Shown piece after piece: positions 1 through 7,543 of a stretch of 32,199 nt of DNA. A model generated the notes under the pieces. That model saw only the letters and a program-made list of their open reading frames with translations. It was not told the DNA's origin and did not search any database. Each line of letters starts with the position of its first letter. The first letter of the stretch is position 1. This DNA is from Clostridia bacterium. GTDB lineage: Bacteria > Bacillota > Clostridia > Christensenellales > SZUA-584. A program made the position numbers and the translations under genes. The DNA is taken from assembly GCA_003249555.1 (NCBI GenBank), contig QKIQ01000130.1, positions 1 to 32,199 on the forward strand. Reading direction: 5' to 3'.

Positions 1-142
1 GTTAAAACAAAGAGGCCTAATATCACTATTAGACCACTTCAACAAAGTACACTTAGTTACGAATTGAACCGCCGTATACGGAAAACCGTACGTACGGTGG
101 TGTGAGAGGGGCGAAACCTGATACGGTTAGCCCCTACTCGAT
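1..142 (+). mobile_element. Group II intron, 3' end (domains V and VI)
   Basis: The 3' end of a group II self-splicing intron; the rest lies off the left edge. Bases 68-101 form a 34-nt hairpin of domain V type: a 9-bp lower stem (68-76 with 93-101, one G-U pair, CGC at 70-72 as possible catalytic triad), a 2-nt bulge (91-92), a 5-bp upper stem (77-81 with 86-90) and an A-rich tetraloop. Bases 107-135 form a domain VI type hairpin (AGGGGC with GCCCCT, upper 4-bp stem 115-118 with 125-128) with a bulged A at 129 as candidate branch point. If the branch A is 8 nt from the splice site, the intron ends at about 137; otherwise it may extend to 142. A short open frame ending at 67 could be the last codons of the intron reverse transcriptase, but I cannot recognise it. 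The intron lies antisense to cinA, about 10 bases past the cinA stop. Confidence 0.8.
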
Positions 143-151
143 TTTTAGCGT

Positions 152-1399
152 TTATGCTTCTTGAACGGCGGTCAGCATCATGTAAAGCGCGTTGAGCATG
201 GCGAGATTCCGTATGGATTCGCGCTCGTCTTTGTGCCCTCGTGAGAGCATCAGCTTTTTTACCTCGCTGTGGGCGTCGCTGCTGACTGCGATATACACCA
301 GACCCACAGGCTTTTCGTCGCTTCCGCCGCTCGGCCCCGCGATGCCTGTGATGCCGACACCGATATCCGCACCGGTGAGGGTGCGTACCCCTTGGGCCAT
401 CTGGTCAGCTGTTTCGGGCGATACGGCGCCGACTGCGGTCAGCGTGTCTTCGCTGACTCCAAGAAGCCTTGTTTTAAGCGCGTTGGTATATGTGCAGATG
501 CCGCCCGCGAAAACGGCTGAGGCACCGGGTATATCTGTAATGGCGGCAGATACAAGACCGCCCGTACAGCTCTCTGCCGTGGCGGCGACAAGCTTCTTTT
601 CGATCAGCGTTTGTACCAACGCGTTTTGCATGCTGCCAATATCCACACCGTAAACCACGTTGCCCAGTATCTGTTTAACCTGATCCACAACCGGATCGAT
701 CAGCGACAGCGCATCCTGCTCGCTTTGCGCCTTGGCGCTCACACGTACCTGAACCTCGCCCTGCTTGGCATACGGGGCGACGGTGGGGTTGGTCGAAGAT
801 GTCATGAGATCACGAAGCGTGTGCTCCACCTGCGATTCGCCCATGCCGAAAATATACAGCGTTTTGGAGCGGATCATGCCGCCTGTTTTACGCTGAAGAT
901 ACGGTGATATATGATTTATAAACATCGGGCGCATTTCCGAAGGCGGCCCCGGCATCATAATCACTATTTTTCCGTCCTGCTCCACGGCGATGCCGGGTGC
1001 AAACCCTGTGTCGTTGAAAAACACGGTGCTTCCAGCGGGCACCTGCGCCTGAAGCAGGTTGTTGGGCGTCATCGGCCTGTCAAGCTTTTTGAAAAGCGCT
1101 TCAATCTTTTGCACGCTGGGTTCATGCATCTGCATGCCGATGCCGAAATAATCGGCAACGGTCTTTTTTGTGAGATCGTCGTAAGTGGGCCCGAGGCCTC
1201 CTGTGGTCAGCACCGCGTCCGCACGGGACAGCGCATGCGCAAGGCTCTCCTTAAGGCGTGAAGGATTGTCTCCCACCACCGACTGGTGGTACATGTCGAT
1301 ACCCAGTGCCGCCAGCTCACGCGCGATAAAAGCGCCGTTGGTGTTGACGATATCGCCAAGCAGTATTTCTGTGCCAATGCATAAAACTTCCGCAATCAT
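152..1399 (-). CDS. cinA: CinA, competence/damage-inducible protein A with nicotinamide-nucleotide amidase domain
   Basis: 415 residues, the normal full length of CinA. The N-terminal half is a MoaB/MogA-like (MoCF) domain, with GTEILLGDIVNTN near the start, the TTGGLGPTYDD motif around residues 65-75 and a MPGPPSEM motif near residue 150. The C-terminal half is the CinA/PncC amidase domain, with the AESCTGGLVS motif carrying the probable catalytic Ser and the GVTGIAGP-like GITGIAGPSGG motif. The family deamidates nicotinamide mononucleotide for pyridine nucleotide recycling; in several Firmicutes it is linked to competence. The ATG start at 1399 is preceded by GGAG eight bases upstream and by an extended -10 promoter. 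It is transcribed alone here; recA, which often follows cinA in Firmicutes, is not visible because a group II intron fragment and the window edge come next. Confidence 0.97.
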   Translation of the reverse strand: MIAEVLCIGTEILLGDIVNTNGAFIARELAALGIDMYHQSVVGDNPSRLKESLAHALSRADAVLTTGGLGPTYDDLTKKTVADYFGIGMQMHEPSVQKIEALFKKLDRPMTPNNLLQAQVPAGSTVFFNDTGFAPGIAVEQDGKIVIMMPGPPSEMRPMFINHISPYLQRKTGGMIRSKTLYIFGMGESQVEHTLRDLMTSSTNPTVAPYAKQGEVQVRVSAKAQSEQDALSLIDPVVDQVKQILGNVVYGVDIGSMQNALVQTLIEKKLVAATAESCTGGLVSAAITDIPGASAVFAGGICTYTNALKTRLLGVSEDTLTAVGAVSPETADQMAQGVRTLTGADIGVGITGIAGPSGGSDEKPVGLVYIAVSSDAHSEVKKLMLSRGHKDERESIRNLAMLNALYMMLTAVQEA

Positions 1400-1431
1400 T
1401 TCATTATCTCCATTTTTTGTTTTCGCATTGT

Positions 1432-1440
1432 ATTATATCA
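1432..1440 (-). promoter_or_regulatory. Extended -10 promoter of cinA
   Basis: On the minus strand the sequence reads TGATATAAT, an exact -10 hexamer with an extended TGn element, about 33 bases before the cinA start. No convincing -35 box is seen; a T-rich stretch lies at the expected place. Confidence 0.6.
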
Positions 1441-1561
1441 CAGCGCAAAGCTGCAAAAAAGAACAGCTTAATCTATTTTGTTCAGCGACGGTCAAATCCA
1501 ATATGGTTTTATCTGTATCAATGTGTTATCCTGTAGCAAATTGCGTATTGCCGGAGGATCT

Positions 1562-2875
1562 ATGAAGAAAAGATTGCTCGCTATCATATTCATCCTTTTA
1601 TGGTCTGTTCTATGCGAATGCAGCGCGGTGCAGACCGTTCCGGCTGCCGCTGAGCCCGAGCAAACGCCCGTGCCGACCGAATTACCCAAAGTTCCCGTCA
1701 CGCCGGATGATTACCCGTTGTGTTTTCTTCACGGGCTGAATGAAGCAGGTGTGATTTCGGAGCAAAGCTATCATATCGGCATCGTCATCGGTGAATCATC
1801 GCCTTATGCAGCAAACACTGAGGAATTCATTGCGCTGGGCAAAGCATATAAAGATGCTATGGATATCACAGTGACACTGCATCAGGCGGATGATGCGCAG
1901 CAGATGCAAAGCATTGAACAGCTGCTAGCGGATGACGTTGATTTTCTAATATTTGCGCCGGGCGGAGATGATCCGCTGGGTGAAGCGGACGCACTTTGCG
2001 CCGGGCAGGGCGTGCCATATATGACGCTCGGGCGGCGGATTGAAGCCGCGCCGGGAACGGGCAGCTATGTGTGCACGATCGAGCCGGATGAATACCTGAT
2101 CGGTATGCTGACCGGGCTTGATATCGCGGATACGATGAAAGCGCAATACGGCGAGTCGTTTGGCAATATTGCCGAAATCACGGGTGTGGTGAGCGATGAA
2201 ACGTCCATATTAAGATCAAGGGGAATGCGGCGTGCGCTTGCGTCCTACATCGGGCTCAATGTGGTATGCAGTGTGGCCGGAAACGATGACAACGATACGA
2301 TATATAAAGCGGCGGAGAATATATTCAAGGCGTACCGAGAAGGCGAGCTGGACGGTATCGTGGTGCCGGACGACAACGCGGCGCTCACGGTATTGCAGGC
2401 GGCGCTCGACTATGACAGAAATGATGTGGTGGGCAGAATATGGAGCACAGGGGCCACGGTGGATGGTCTGACTGGTGTGTACCACGGGCAGCTGGCGCAG
2501 ACGATAGAAACCGCGTCGCAGACGGGCATGGCCGCCATGGAATACGCGCTTGCTTACCTAGAAGGCGGTGCGGACATTCCTTCGGTCGTCACATCGCTGA
2601 CACGTGTATTCACCGCAAAGACGCAGGATAGCAAGGACGGCATCGCGCAGATTATCGCAGCACTAAAGGAGCGGGGCGCAAACAGCTGTCTTGAAAGCGT
2701 TGGCGATTATGATTTGTTTATACGAGACGAAGCGCAGATGCGCACGCATTATCCGCAGAGATACGACACATACGCTAATGCTCAGGCATACCTTGATGCC
2801 TTTGAGCCGTATACCACTCAGAGAGCCATTTATCTAACGCAGCAGAGTGAAGGGGAAACAGCGCAAGACGCTTAA
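1562..2875 (+). CDS. Solitary secreted sugar-binding-like protein (periplasmic-binding-protein fold)
   Basis: 437 residues from the ATG at 1562, which follows GGAGG by four bases; an in-frame upstream extension to 1478 lacks a ribosome site. The N-terminus has a basic stretch (MKKR), a hydrophobic core and Cys18/Cys20, so it is exported. Neither Cys sits in a good lipobox, so lipidation is uncertain. A Pro/Thr/Glu-rich linker follows to about residue 50. The body (YHIGIVIGESSPY, then QSIEQLLADDVDFLIFAPGG, and later GIVVPDDNAALTVLQAAL) fits the two-lobed type 1 periplasmic-binding-protein fold of ribose/galactose-binding proteins. No ABC permease or ATPase is adjacent, so it may serve a distant transporter or a sensor kinase. 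Ligand unknown. Confidence 0.8.
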   Translation: MKKRLLAIIFILLWSVLCECSAVQTVPAAAEPEQTPVPTELPKVPVTPDDYPLCFLHGLNEAGVISEQSYHIGIVIGESSPYAANTEEFIALGKAYKDAMDITVTLHQADDAQQMQSIEQLLADDVDFLIFAPGGDDPLGEADALCAGQGVPYMTLGRRIEAAPGTGSYVCTIEPDEYLIGMLTGLDIADTMKAQYGESFGNIAEITGVVSDETSILRSRGMRRALASYIGLNVVCSVAGNDDNDTIYKAAENIFKAYREGELDGIVVPDDNAALTVLQAALDYDRNDVVGRIWSTGATVDGLTGVYHGQLAQTIETASQTGMAAMEYALAYLEGGADIPSVVTSLTRVFTAKTQDSKDGIAQIIAALKERGANSCLESVGDYDLFIRDEAQMRTHYPQRYDTYANAQAYLDAFEPYTTQRAIYLTQQSEGETAQDA

Positions 2876-2900
2876 CAGCAAGGGAATAACATAATGGATA

Positions 2901-2950
2901 GACGGCAGCGATAGTATCTTGCGCTCGTTGAGAGACCGTCATTTTATTTT
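2901..2950 (+). terminator. Possible intrinsic terminator after the binding-protein gene
   Basis: GACGG (2901-2905) can pair with CCGTC (2936-2940), with an inner AGCG/CGCT pairing, followed by ATTTTATTTTT. The stem is weak and the loop region long; it overlaps the 3' end of the convergent gene. Confidence 0.35.
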
Positions 2951-4005
2951 TCAATGTTACCCAAGCCATTGGGATGTTTCCTATCTATTTTTATCATGAC
3001 AAAGAAAAATGAAAGCGCAAAGAGTATGCATATTATTGAGTACCTTGTTCTGTTTTCTGGAGTTTCCACATTGCCATGGATTTCATTATGCTTATAGCCT
3101 AAAGACTTGTTATCCAGATTAATTTCGAAGCCTATTTGCATATTCTTAAATATCTTTCCGTCACTGTTTCCCACATCAACAATTATCATGTTAAGGCTGT
3201 TTAAACAGATATCACCGCCATCGATATTAAATAATAAGTCGACACCTGAAATATATTCTCCGCCTGCGTCATAAAAATTAAGTCTTTGTTCTTTTATCGG
3301 AACATCGGGGAGCAAAAAATCGCCCTCCACACCTGTTATACAGCTTATATCTGTATTTTCTATTTCAGTTTTGATTTCAGCCAAAGGATCAGCGGTTTCA
3401 TTTACTATCTGCCCGTAGAGATTGACGGTTTGATCGAGTGACACAAATTCTATATCGCCTATGACATCATGGCAGGGGCCAGTTTCATCAAAGTGAATCT
3501 TACCCATGTCATCAATACCGAAAGATACCTGATATTTATCCGTAAACACAAGGGCGTTTTGGGTGCCGTTTAAATCAATATATACTCGGTTGTTTTTATT
3601 ATCGACGAAATCTGCATATTCATCATTGAAAATGATCTCGAACATATCTATATAGTTGTTATTATCATCATACACTTCAATGATATTATGACCTATCGGC
3701 ATGTTTTCAAACAGGTATTGCCCAAGCGGCATGACAGACGCAGTCATGCCGCTTCCGCTAAGCTTTAGTTTGTAACCTTCGCAGGCTGATTCGCCGCAGT
3801 TTATAAAGCCATGGAGTGTATATGTTTTGTTTGATATGACAGGCGGCACTTCTCCGTCTTTTAATGAAACTGCATTGTTATTCCGTCTTTTAAATGATAA
3901 CATCGTATAACAATTTTCATCAGATACCGATTTCGTACCGGCAATTATCAATATGAATCCTAAAATTATTGCGATATATTTCGAAAACATTATCAAATAT
4001 TTCAT
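2944..4005 (-). CDS. Membrane-anchored protein with two tandem beta-sandwich-like repeats; function unknown
   Basis: 353 residues, not recognised as a named family. Hydrophobic segments at about 9-23 and 322-339 flank an apparently extracytoplasmic body. The body contains two copies of one module (about 62-175 and 194-305). Corresponding landmarks are YTLHGFIN and VNLYGQIV at the module starts, GQYLFENMPIG (95-105) and GDFLLPDVPI (228-237), then VYDDNNNYI and FYDAGGEYI. This pattern resembles carboxypeptidase-regulatory/Cna-B-like beta-sandwich repeats, but that assignment is inference. The gene is AT-rich and divergent from the EpsG-like gene. No clear Shine-Dalgarno precedes the ATG, so the start is less certain; Met6 is an alternative. 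It may be a surface or envelope partner of the neighbouring polymerase-like protein. Confidence 0.7.
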   Translation of the reverse strand: MKYLIMFSKYIAIILGFILIIAGTKSVSDENCYTMLSFKRRNNNAVSLKDGEVPPVISNKTYTLHGFINCGESACEGYKLKLSGSGMTASVMPLGQYLFENMPIGHNIIEVYDDNNNYIDMFEIIFNDEYADFVDNKNNRVYIDLNGTQNALVFTDKYQVSFGIDDMGKIHFDETGPCHDVIGDIEFVSLDQTVNLYGQIVNETADPLAEIKTEIENTDISCITGVEGDFLLPDVPIKEQRLNFYDAGGEYISGVDLLFNIDGGDICLNSLNMIIVDVGNSDGKIFKNMQIGFEINLDNKSLGYKHNEIHGNVETPENRTRYSIICILFALSFFFVMIKIDRKHPNGLGNIEK

Positions 4006-4022
4006 TTTTGTTAAATTACCGC

Positions 4023-4051
4023 TTCTAAATATTACAAATATATATTATAAT
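4023..4051 (+). promoter_or_regulatory. Probable promoter of the EpsG-like gene
   Basis: A perfect TATAAT lies at 4046-4051, with a weak TTCTAA at 4023-4028 separated by 17 bases, 37 bases before the ATG. The opposite strand also has A/T-rich -10-like hexamers, so the 82-base gap probably carries divergent promoters. Confidence 0.5.
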
Positions 4052-4087
4052 ATGACACAATACAACAAATAATTCAAGAGGAGAGTC

Positions 4088-5251
4088 ATGAGATATAGCG
4101 GCTTTATATCAATAATTATTTATGCTATTCCCATTCTCCTGTGTATTTTGGCACATAAATATAAAAACAAACATTTTATATTTGCTTTCTTGGTTTATAC
4201 TTTTTTGATGACAGCTTTGAGATTTAATATTGCGACTGATTTTGGAAGGTATTATAACCGTGCTTTTTATCGTACGGAACTTGGATTATCATTTAATGAA
4301 CCCATTGAAATGCTGTTCTTCTTTATTTCTTCTAAGGCAGGAATACCAAGACTATTCTTTATGTTTAATGCGGCTGTTGTCTCCATTTGCGGTTATTTTT
4401 TATATCGCCAATACAAAGACCATGACTATTATGAGCTAATGTTTATTGCTTATTATTTTATTATTCTGGTGGGTACTTTTGTGACAAGATATTGTGCCGC
4501 CGCAGCTGTAATTTGTGTCGGCGTATACTTCCTGATGGATTATTCAAAACATAAGCGCAATATTCTATGTTATCTTTTATTAACGTTTGCGGCTTTTTGC
4601 TTTCATACAGGAGCGATTGTGACGCTTGTTTTTCCGCTTCTTCTTTATATTTATGACTTGATAAAACGTAGCGGAATTTTTAAATATTCGTATACAATCA
4701 CTATTTTTATTATTGTCATAAGTATACCTTTGGTTGTTTTTATCGGTGAATTAATCATTGAAAAATGCAGTATCTTTGATAAATTTTTAATTTACTTTAT
4801 ATATTTTAAAGAGTGCATACCTGACAATATAATTAAGATAGTTTTATTGTTTGCAGCAATCTGTGCTGTTGGCTTTTTGTTTGATATGTTGGATATGGCA
4901 TTTAATAAAAACAAATATATCAGAGTGTTTTCCATTGGCGGAATGATGTTCATATTCTTTTTGATAATGGCATTGTTTGGTGGTTTTAGCGGACAATCAA
5001 TGATAGATGTTTTTCGAATCGGTGCTATTTTTGGCTTTCAAAGCGTCATTTTATTCATATTTGTTATTTGTGATACCAATAGAAGGAAGACTTTTACGAC
5101 AAAGCTATCTATCGGTATTATCACTGCCATATATGTAAGCTTGCTGGCATTTTGCGTTTTTCTAGGGTATTGGAATGCATTTCCATACAATACTGATACA
5201 ACAGTACCATGGGGAAGCGATTCTGCTTATATATGGAAGAACAACAAGTAG
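4088..5251 (+). CDS. EpsG-family polytopic membrane protein, probable polysaccharide polymerase
   Basis: 387 residues, almost entirely hydrophobic with roughly ten membrane spans. The N-terminal part carries the EpsG-like pattern of an Arg followed by a D-x-G-x-Y motif (ALRFNIATDFGRYYNRAFY, near residues 44-62). EpsG and related Wzy-like proteins polymerise exopolysaccharide repeat units at the membrane. The ATG at 4088 is preceded by AGAGGAG at a good distance. The gene is strikingly AT-rich compared with its neighbours, with many TTT, ATT and TAT codons, and it stands outside any visible glycosyltransferase cluster, so transfer as a small island with the divergent gene is likely. Substrate unknown; an O-antigen-ligase-like role is also possible. 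Confidence 0.75.
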   Translation: MRYSGFISIIIYAIPILLCILAHKYKNKHFIFAFLVYTFLMTALRFNIATDFGRYYNRAFYRTELGLSFNEPIEMLFFFISSKAGIPRLFFMFNAAVVSICGYFLYRQYKDHDYYELMFIAYYFIILVGTFVTRYCAAAAVICVGVYFLMDYSKHKRNILCYLLLTFAAFCFHTGAIVTLVFPLLLYIYDLIKRSGIFKYSYTITIFIIVISIPLVVFIGELIIEKCSIFDKFLIYFIYFKECIPDNIIKIVLLFAAICAVGFLFDMLDMAFNKNKYIRVFSIGGMMFIFFLIMALFGGFSGQSMIDVFRIGAIFGFQSVILFIFVICDTNRRKTFTTKLSIGIITAIYVSLLAFCVFLGYWNAFPYNTDTTVPWGSDSAYIWKNNK

Positions 5252-5416
5252 CGGGTACACATGCTAGCTATCATTAGGCTTGTATGTTAATTATTTTAAA
5301 TCGCATCGATCAATGGTTTTCACATATATCCACAAATAGCTGTGATAAACCAAAGATATTCTGTATAATAGTCAGTGCCCAGTGTTGGTTGCTTGTTTTA
5401 TCTTGTTGTGCTGATT

Positions 5417-5444
5417 TTGTTTCTGCGAAAAAATGGTGTATAAT
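5417..5444 (+). promoter_or_regulatory. Promoter of first beta-propeller gene
   Basis: TTGTTT (5417-5422), a 16-base spacer and a perfect TATAAT (5439-5444), giving a leader of about 55 bases before the ATG at 5508. The end of the leader (GTGCAAAA..., then ACGAAAGG) resembles the leader of the second propeller gene. Confidence 0.6.
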
Positions 5445-5507
5445 GATGCTGCGTGGTGGTATAAGGGAATCATTGATTATTAGTGCAAAAAAACGAAAGG
5501 TTTTGTT

Positions 5508-7346
5508 ATGAAAAAGAATTACTACGCGAGAAGACGCCGGCACAGAAGAAAGGCAAAAAAACGTTTTTATGTGATCGTCAGTTTGATGGTTATCGCACTG
5601 GCGGCAGGTATATATTTGATCGTGGCAGGTATTAAGGAGACGGGCAATCCGCAGAAGCCCAATGAAGCCGTGGATATGACGCTGCCCGACAGCTCGGCGA
5701 CATTGCCCTTCGAGACGGAGGAACCTTCGCCGACTCCGGCGCCCATGACGACATTGGCTGCCGATTTGGTGCCGCAGCCCATCGAAGGCACCAGCCCTTC
5801 GGATATACAGCTGACGACGGGCATTATGGACAACGGGGTAGAGACAGACACCTTTGAGCGCACCGAGCCCATTTCGTTTGGTTCGGGCGAAGAATATACC
5901 GCGCTTGAAGGCATTATCGGTTTTCGCGGCAACAATTATCGTGATATGCCCAGCTGGGGCGCGGCGGAAATCGTCGATGAGACACTGACGCTGAAGCTTA
6001 CAAAAGAGACGGGCTGGGGGGGCGCGGCATGGACAGGCCAGCCGCTGATCGTTAAGTGGCCTCAAAAAACGCGCGCGCTGATGACGACGCTTAAAGAGGA
6101 ATTCCGCAGCAAAGAGGATTTTGTGGAAGTCATTTATGCGACGATGAGCGGATATATCTACTTTATGGATCTGGAAACAGGGGATAAAACGCGCAGCCCC
6201 ATTTTTACAGGCGGCCCGGTGAAAGGTACGCCCAGCCTCGACCCGCGGGGCTATCCGATCATCTATGTGGGACAGGGCTTGCAGGAAGCTGACAATATGA
6301 AAGACTCGGACGAGATGTATTTCCGCGCGTTCAGTCTGATTGACGGTGAGCTCAAGATGAAAGTTGGCGCGGCAGATAAAGACCCGTTTGCGCACCGCAC
6401 CAACTGGCAGGCGTACGATTCAAGCCCACTGATCGACGCTGAAACGGATACGCTGATTTGGCCGGGCGAAAACGGTGTGCTTTATATCTGCGCTCTCAAC
6501 ACGAGTTACAACGACGAGACGGGCGAGCTCACAATGGATATGGACCCCAAAAAGGTCAAATACCGCTATACGACGCCTCGCAACCAATCGGCAGACGCGG
6601 ACGCTGGCGGACGCTGGGGTATTGAGGATTCCCCCGTGGCGTGGCGAAACTATATTATGTTTACGGACAACGCGGGCATATTGCAATGTGTGGATTTGAA
6701 CACAATGCAGCCTGTTTACGCGAACTACTTATCCGACGACAGCGATGTGAGCATGGTGCTTGAGGAAGCGCCGCAGGATGGCACGTTCTATCTTTACACG
6801 GGCTGCGAGTATGATGAGCTTGTTCGGCCTTCTGACCAGAGCGGCCCAGCCTATTCAGGCACGGCCTATGCCCGCAAGGTAAACGGGCTTAATGGCGAAG
6901 TTGTCTGGGGAATTCCGTATAATGTGCAGTCAGACGGCGATGTGGACGGAGGCATACTGGCTTCGCCGGTGCTTGGCAAGCAAGGTACCACCATGGAAGG
7001 GCTGATTATATACAGCGTGGCGGCGGAAGTAAAGGGCGATACCACCACGAGCAGGGTTGTTGCGCTGAATAAGGAAGACGGCACAGAAGCGTGGTCTTAC
7101 GATATGCAAATAGACGGTTGGTCGCCGTCGTCACCTGTGCCGGTGTATACGTCTGACGGTAAGGGGTATATCGTCCAGTGCGATAAGGCGGGCGATGTAG
7201 CGCTGATTGACGGCGCTACGGGCACCGAAGTGGCAAAGATTAATGTGGGTGAGGGTGACAATTTTGAGGCCACGCCCGCGGTGTACGGCAACACTATCGT
7301 CGTCGGTTCAAGAAACTCACACATATTTTTTGTGACAATCGGTTGA
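5508..7346 (+). CDS. Membrane-anchored PQQ-type beta-propeller protein (copy 1)
   Basis: 612 residues. A very basic N-terminus (residues 1-19, many Arg and Lys) precedes one membrane span (about 20-41) and a Pro/Thr/Glu-rich linker (about 60-82), so the C-terminal body is outside the cell. The body has repeated blades of PQQ/YVTN type: DPRGYPIIYVGQGLQ, LIWPGENGVLYICALN, WRNYIMFTDNAGILQCVDLN, GGILASPVLGKQGTT, VVALNKEDGTEAWSYDM and ATPAVYGNTIVVGSRNSHIF. Such propellers are often scaffolds rather than enzymes, and no PQQ-dependent dehydrogenase active site is evident. GAAAGG lies seven bases before the ATG. It has its own promoter and terminator and a close paralogue immediately downstream. Function unknown; an envelope or cell-wall scaffold role is inference. 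Confidence 0.85.
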   Translation: MKKNYYARRRRHRRKAKKRFYVIVSLMVIALAAGIYLIVAGIKETGNPQKPNEAVDMTLPDSSATLPFETEEPSPTPAPMTTLAADLVPQPIEGTSPSDIQLTTGIMDNGVETDTFERTEPISFGSGEEYTALEGIIGFRGNNYRDMPSWGAAEIVDETLTLKLTKETGWGGAAWTGQPLIVKWPQKTRALMTTLKEEFRSKEDFVEVIYATMSGYIYFMDLETGDKTRSPIFTGGPVKGTPSLDPRGYPIIYVGQGLQEADNMKDSDEMYFRAFSLIDGELKMKVGAADKDPFAHRTNWQAYDSSPLIDAETDTLIWPGENGVLYICALNTSYNDETGELTMDMDPKKVKYRYTTPRNQSADADAGGRWGIEDSPVAWRNYIMFTDNAGILQCVDLNTMQPVYANYLSDDSDVSMVLEEAPQDGTFYLYTGCEYDELVRPSDQSGPAYSGTAYARKVNGLNGEVVWGIPYNVQSDGDVDGGILASPVLGKQGTTMEGLIIYSVAAEVKGDTTTSRVVALNKEDGTEAWSYDMQIDGWSPSSPVPVYTSDGKGYIVQCDKAGDVALIDGATGTEVAKINVGEGDNFEATPAVYGNTIVVGSRNSHIFFVTIG

Positions 7347-7361
7347 TATAACGATCATTTC

Positions 7362-7396
7362 AGTCCTTGGCGGCAATACGCTGCTGAGGACTTTTT
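7362..7396 (+). terminator. Intrinsic terminator after propeller copy 1
   Basis: A 13-bp stem (7362-7374 with 7380-7392, including a few G-U pairs), 5-nt loop, then a T run. Its sequence is related to the terminator after copy 2. Confidence 0.85.
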
Positions 7397-7473
7397 GATA
7401 TTTCGGAATATGATGCAATGCGCTATGGATCATTTTGTATATTTTGAGGCTTTCGTAAAAATGTGAAAATTCG

Positions 7474-7503
7474 TTGTCTTTTCTGAGTCTTTTATACTAT
7501 AAT
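7474..7503 (+). promoter_or_regulatory. Promoter of second beta-propeller gene
   Basis: TTGTCT (7474-7479), an 18-base spacer and TATAAT (7498-7503), 40 bases before the ATG at 7544. Confidence 0.65.
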
Positions 7504-7543
7504 CAATAAACAGTGATGCAAAACGACATAGAAAGGCCGAAAT

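Noticed and set aside
5284-5511. 75-codon plus-strand ORF before propeller copy 1
   Set aside because: It spans the promoter and leader of that gene and overlaps its start in another frame, without a ribosome site.
5310-6395. 361-codon minus-strand ORF antisense to propeller copy 1
   Set aside because: It lies opposite a well-supported gene, covers its promoter, and its Arg/His/Cys-rich product has no domain; a shadow frame.
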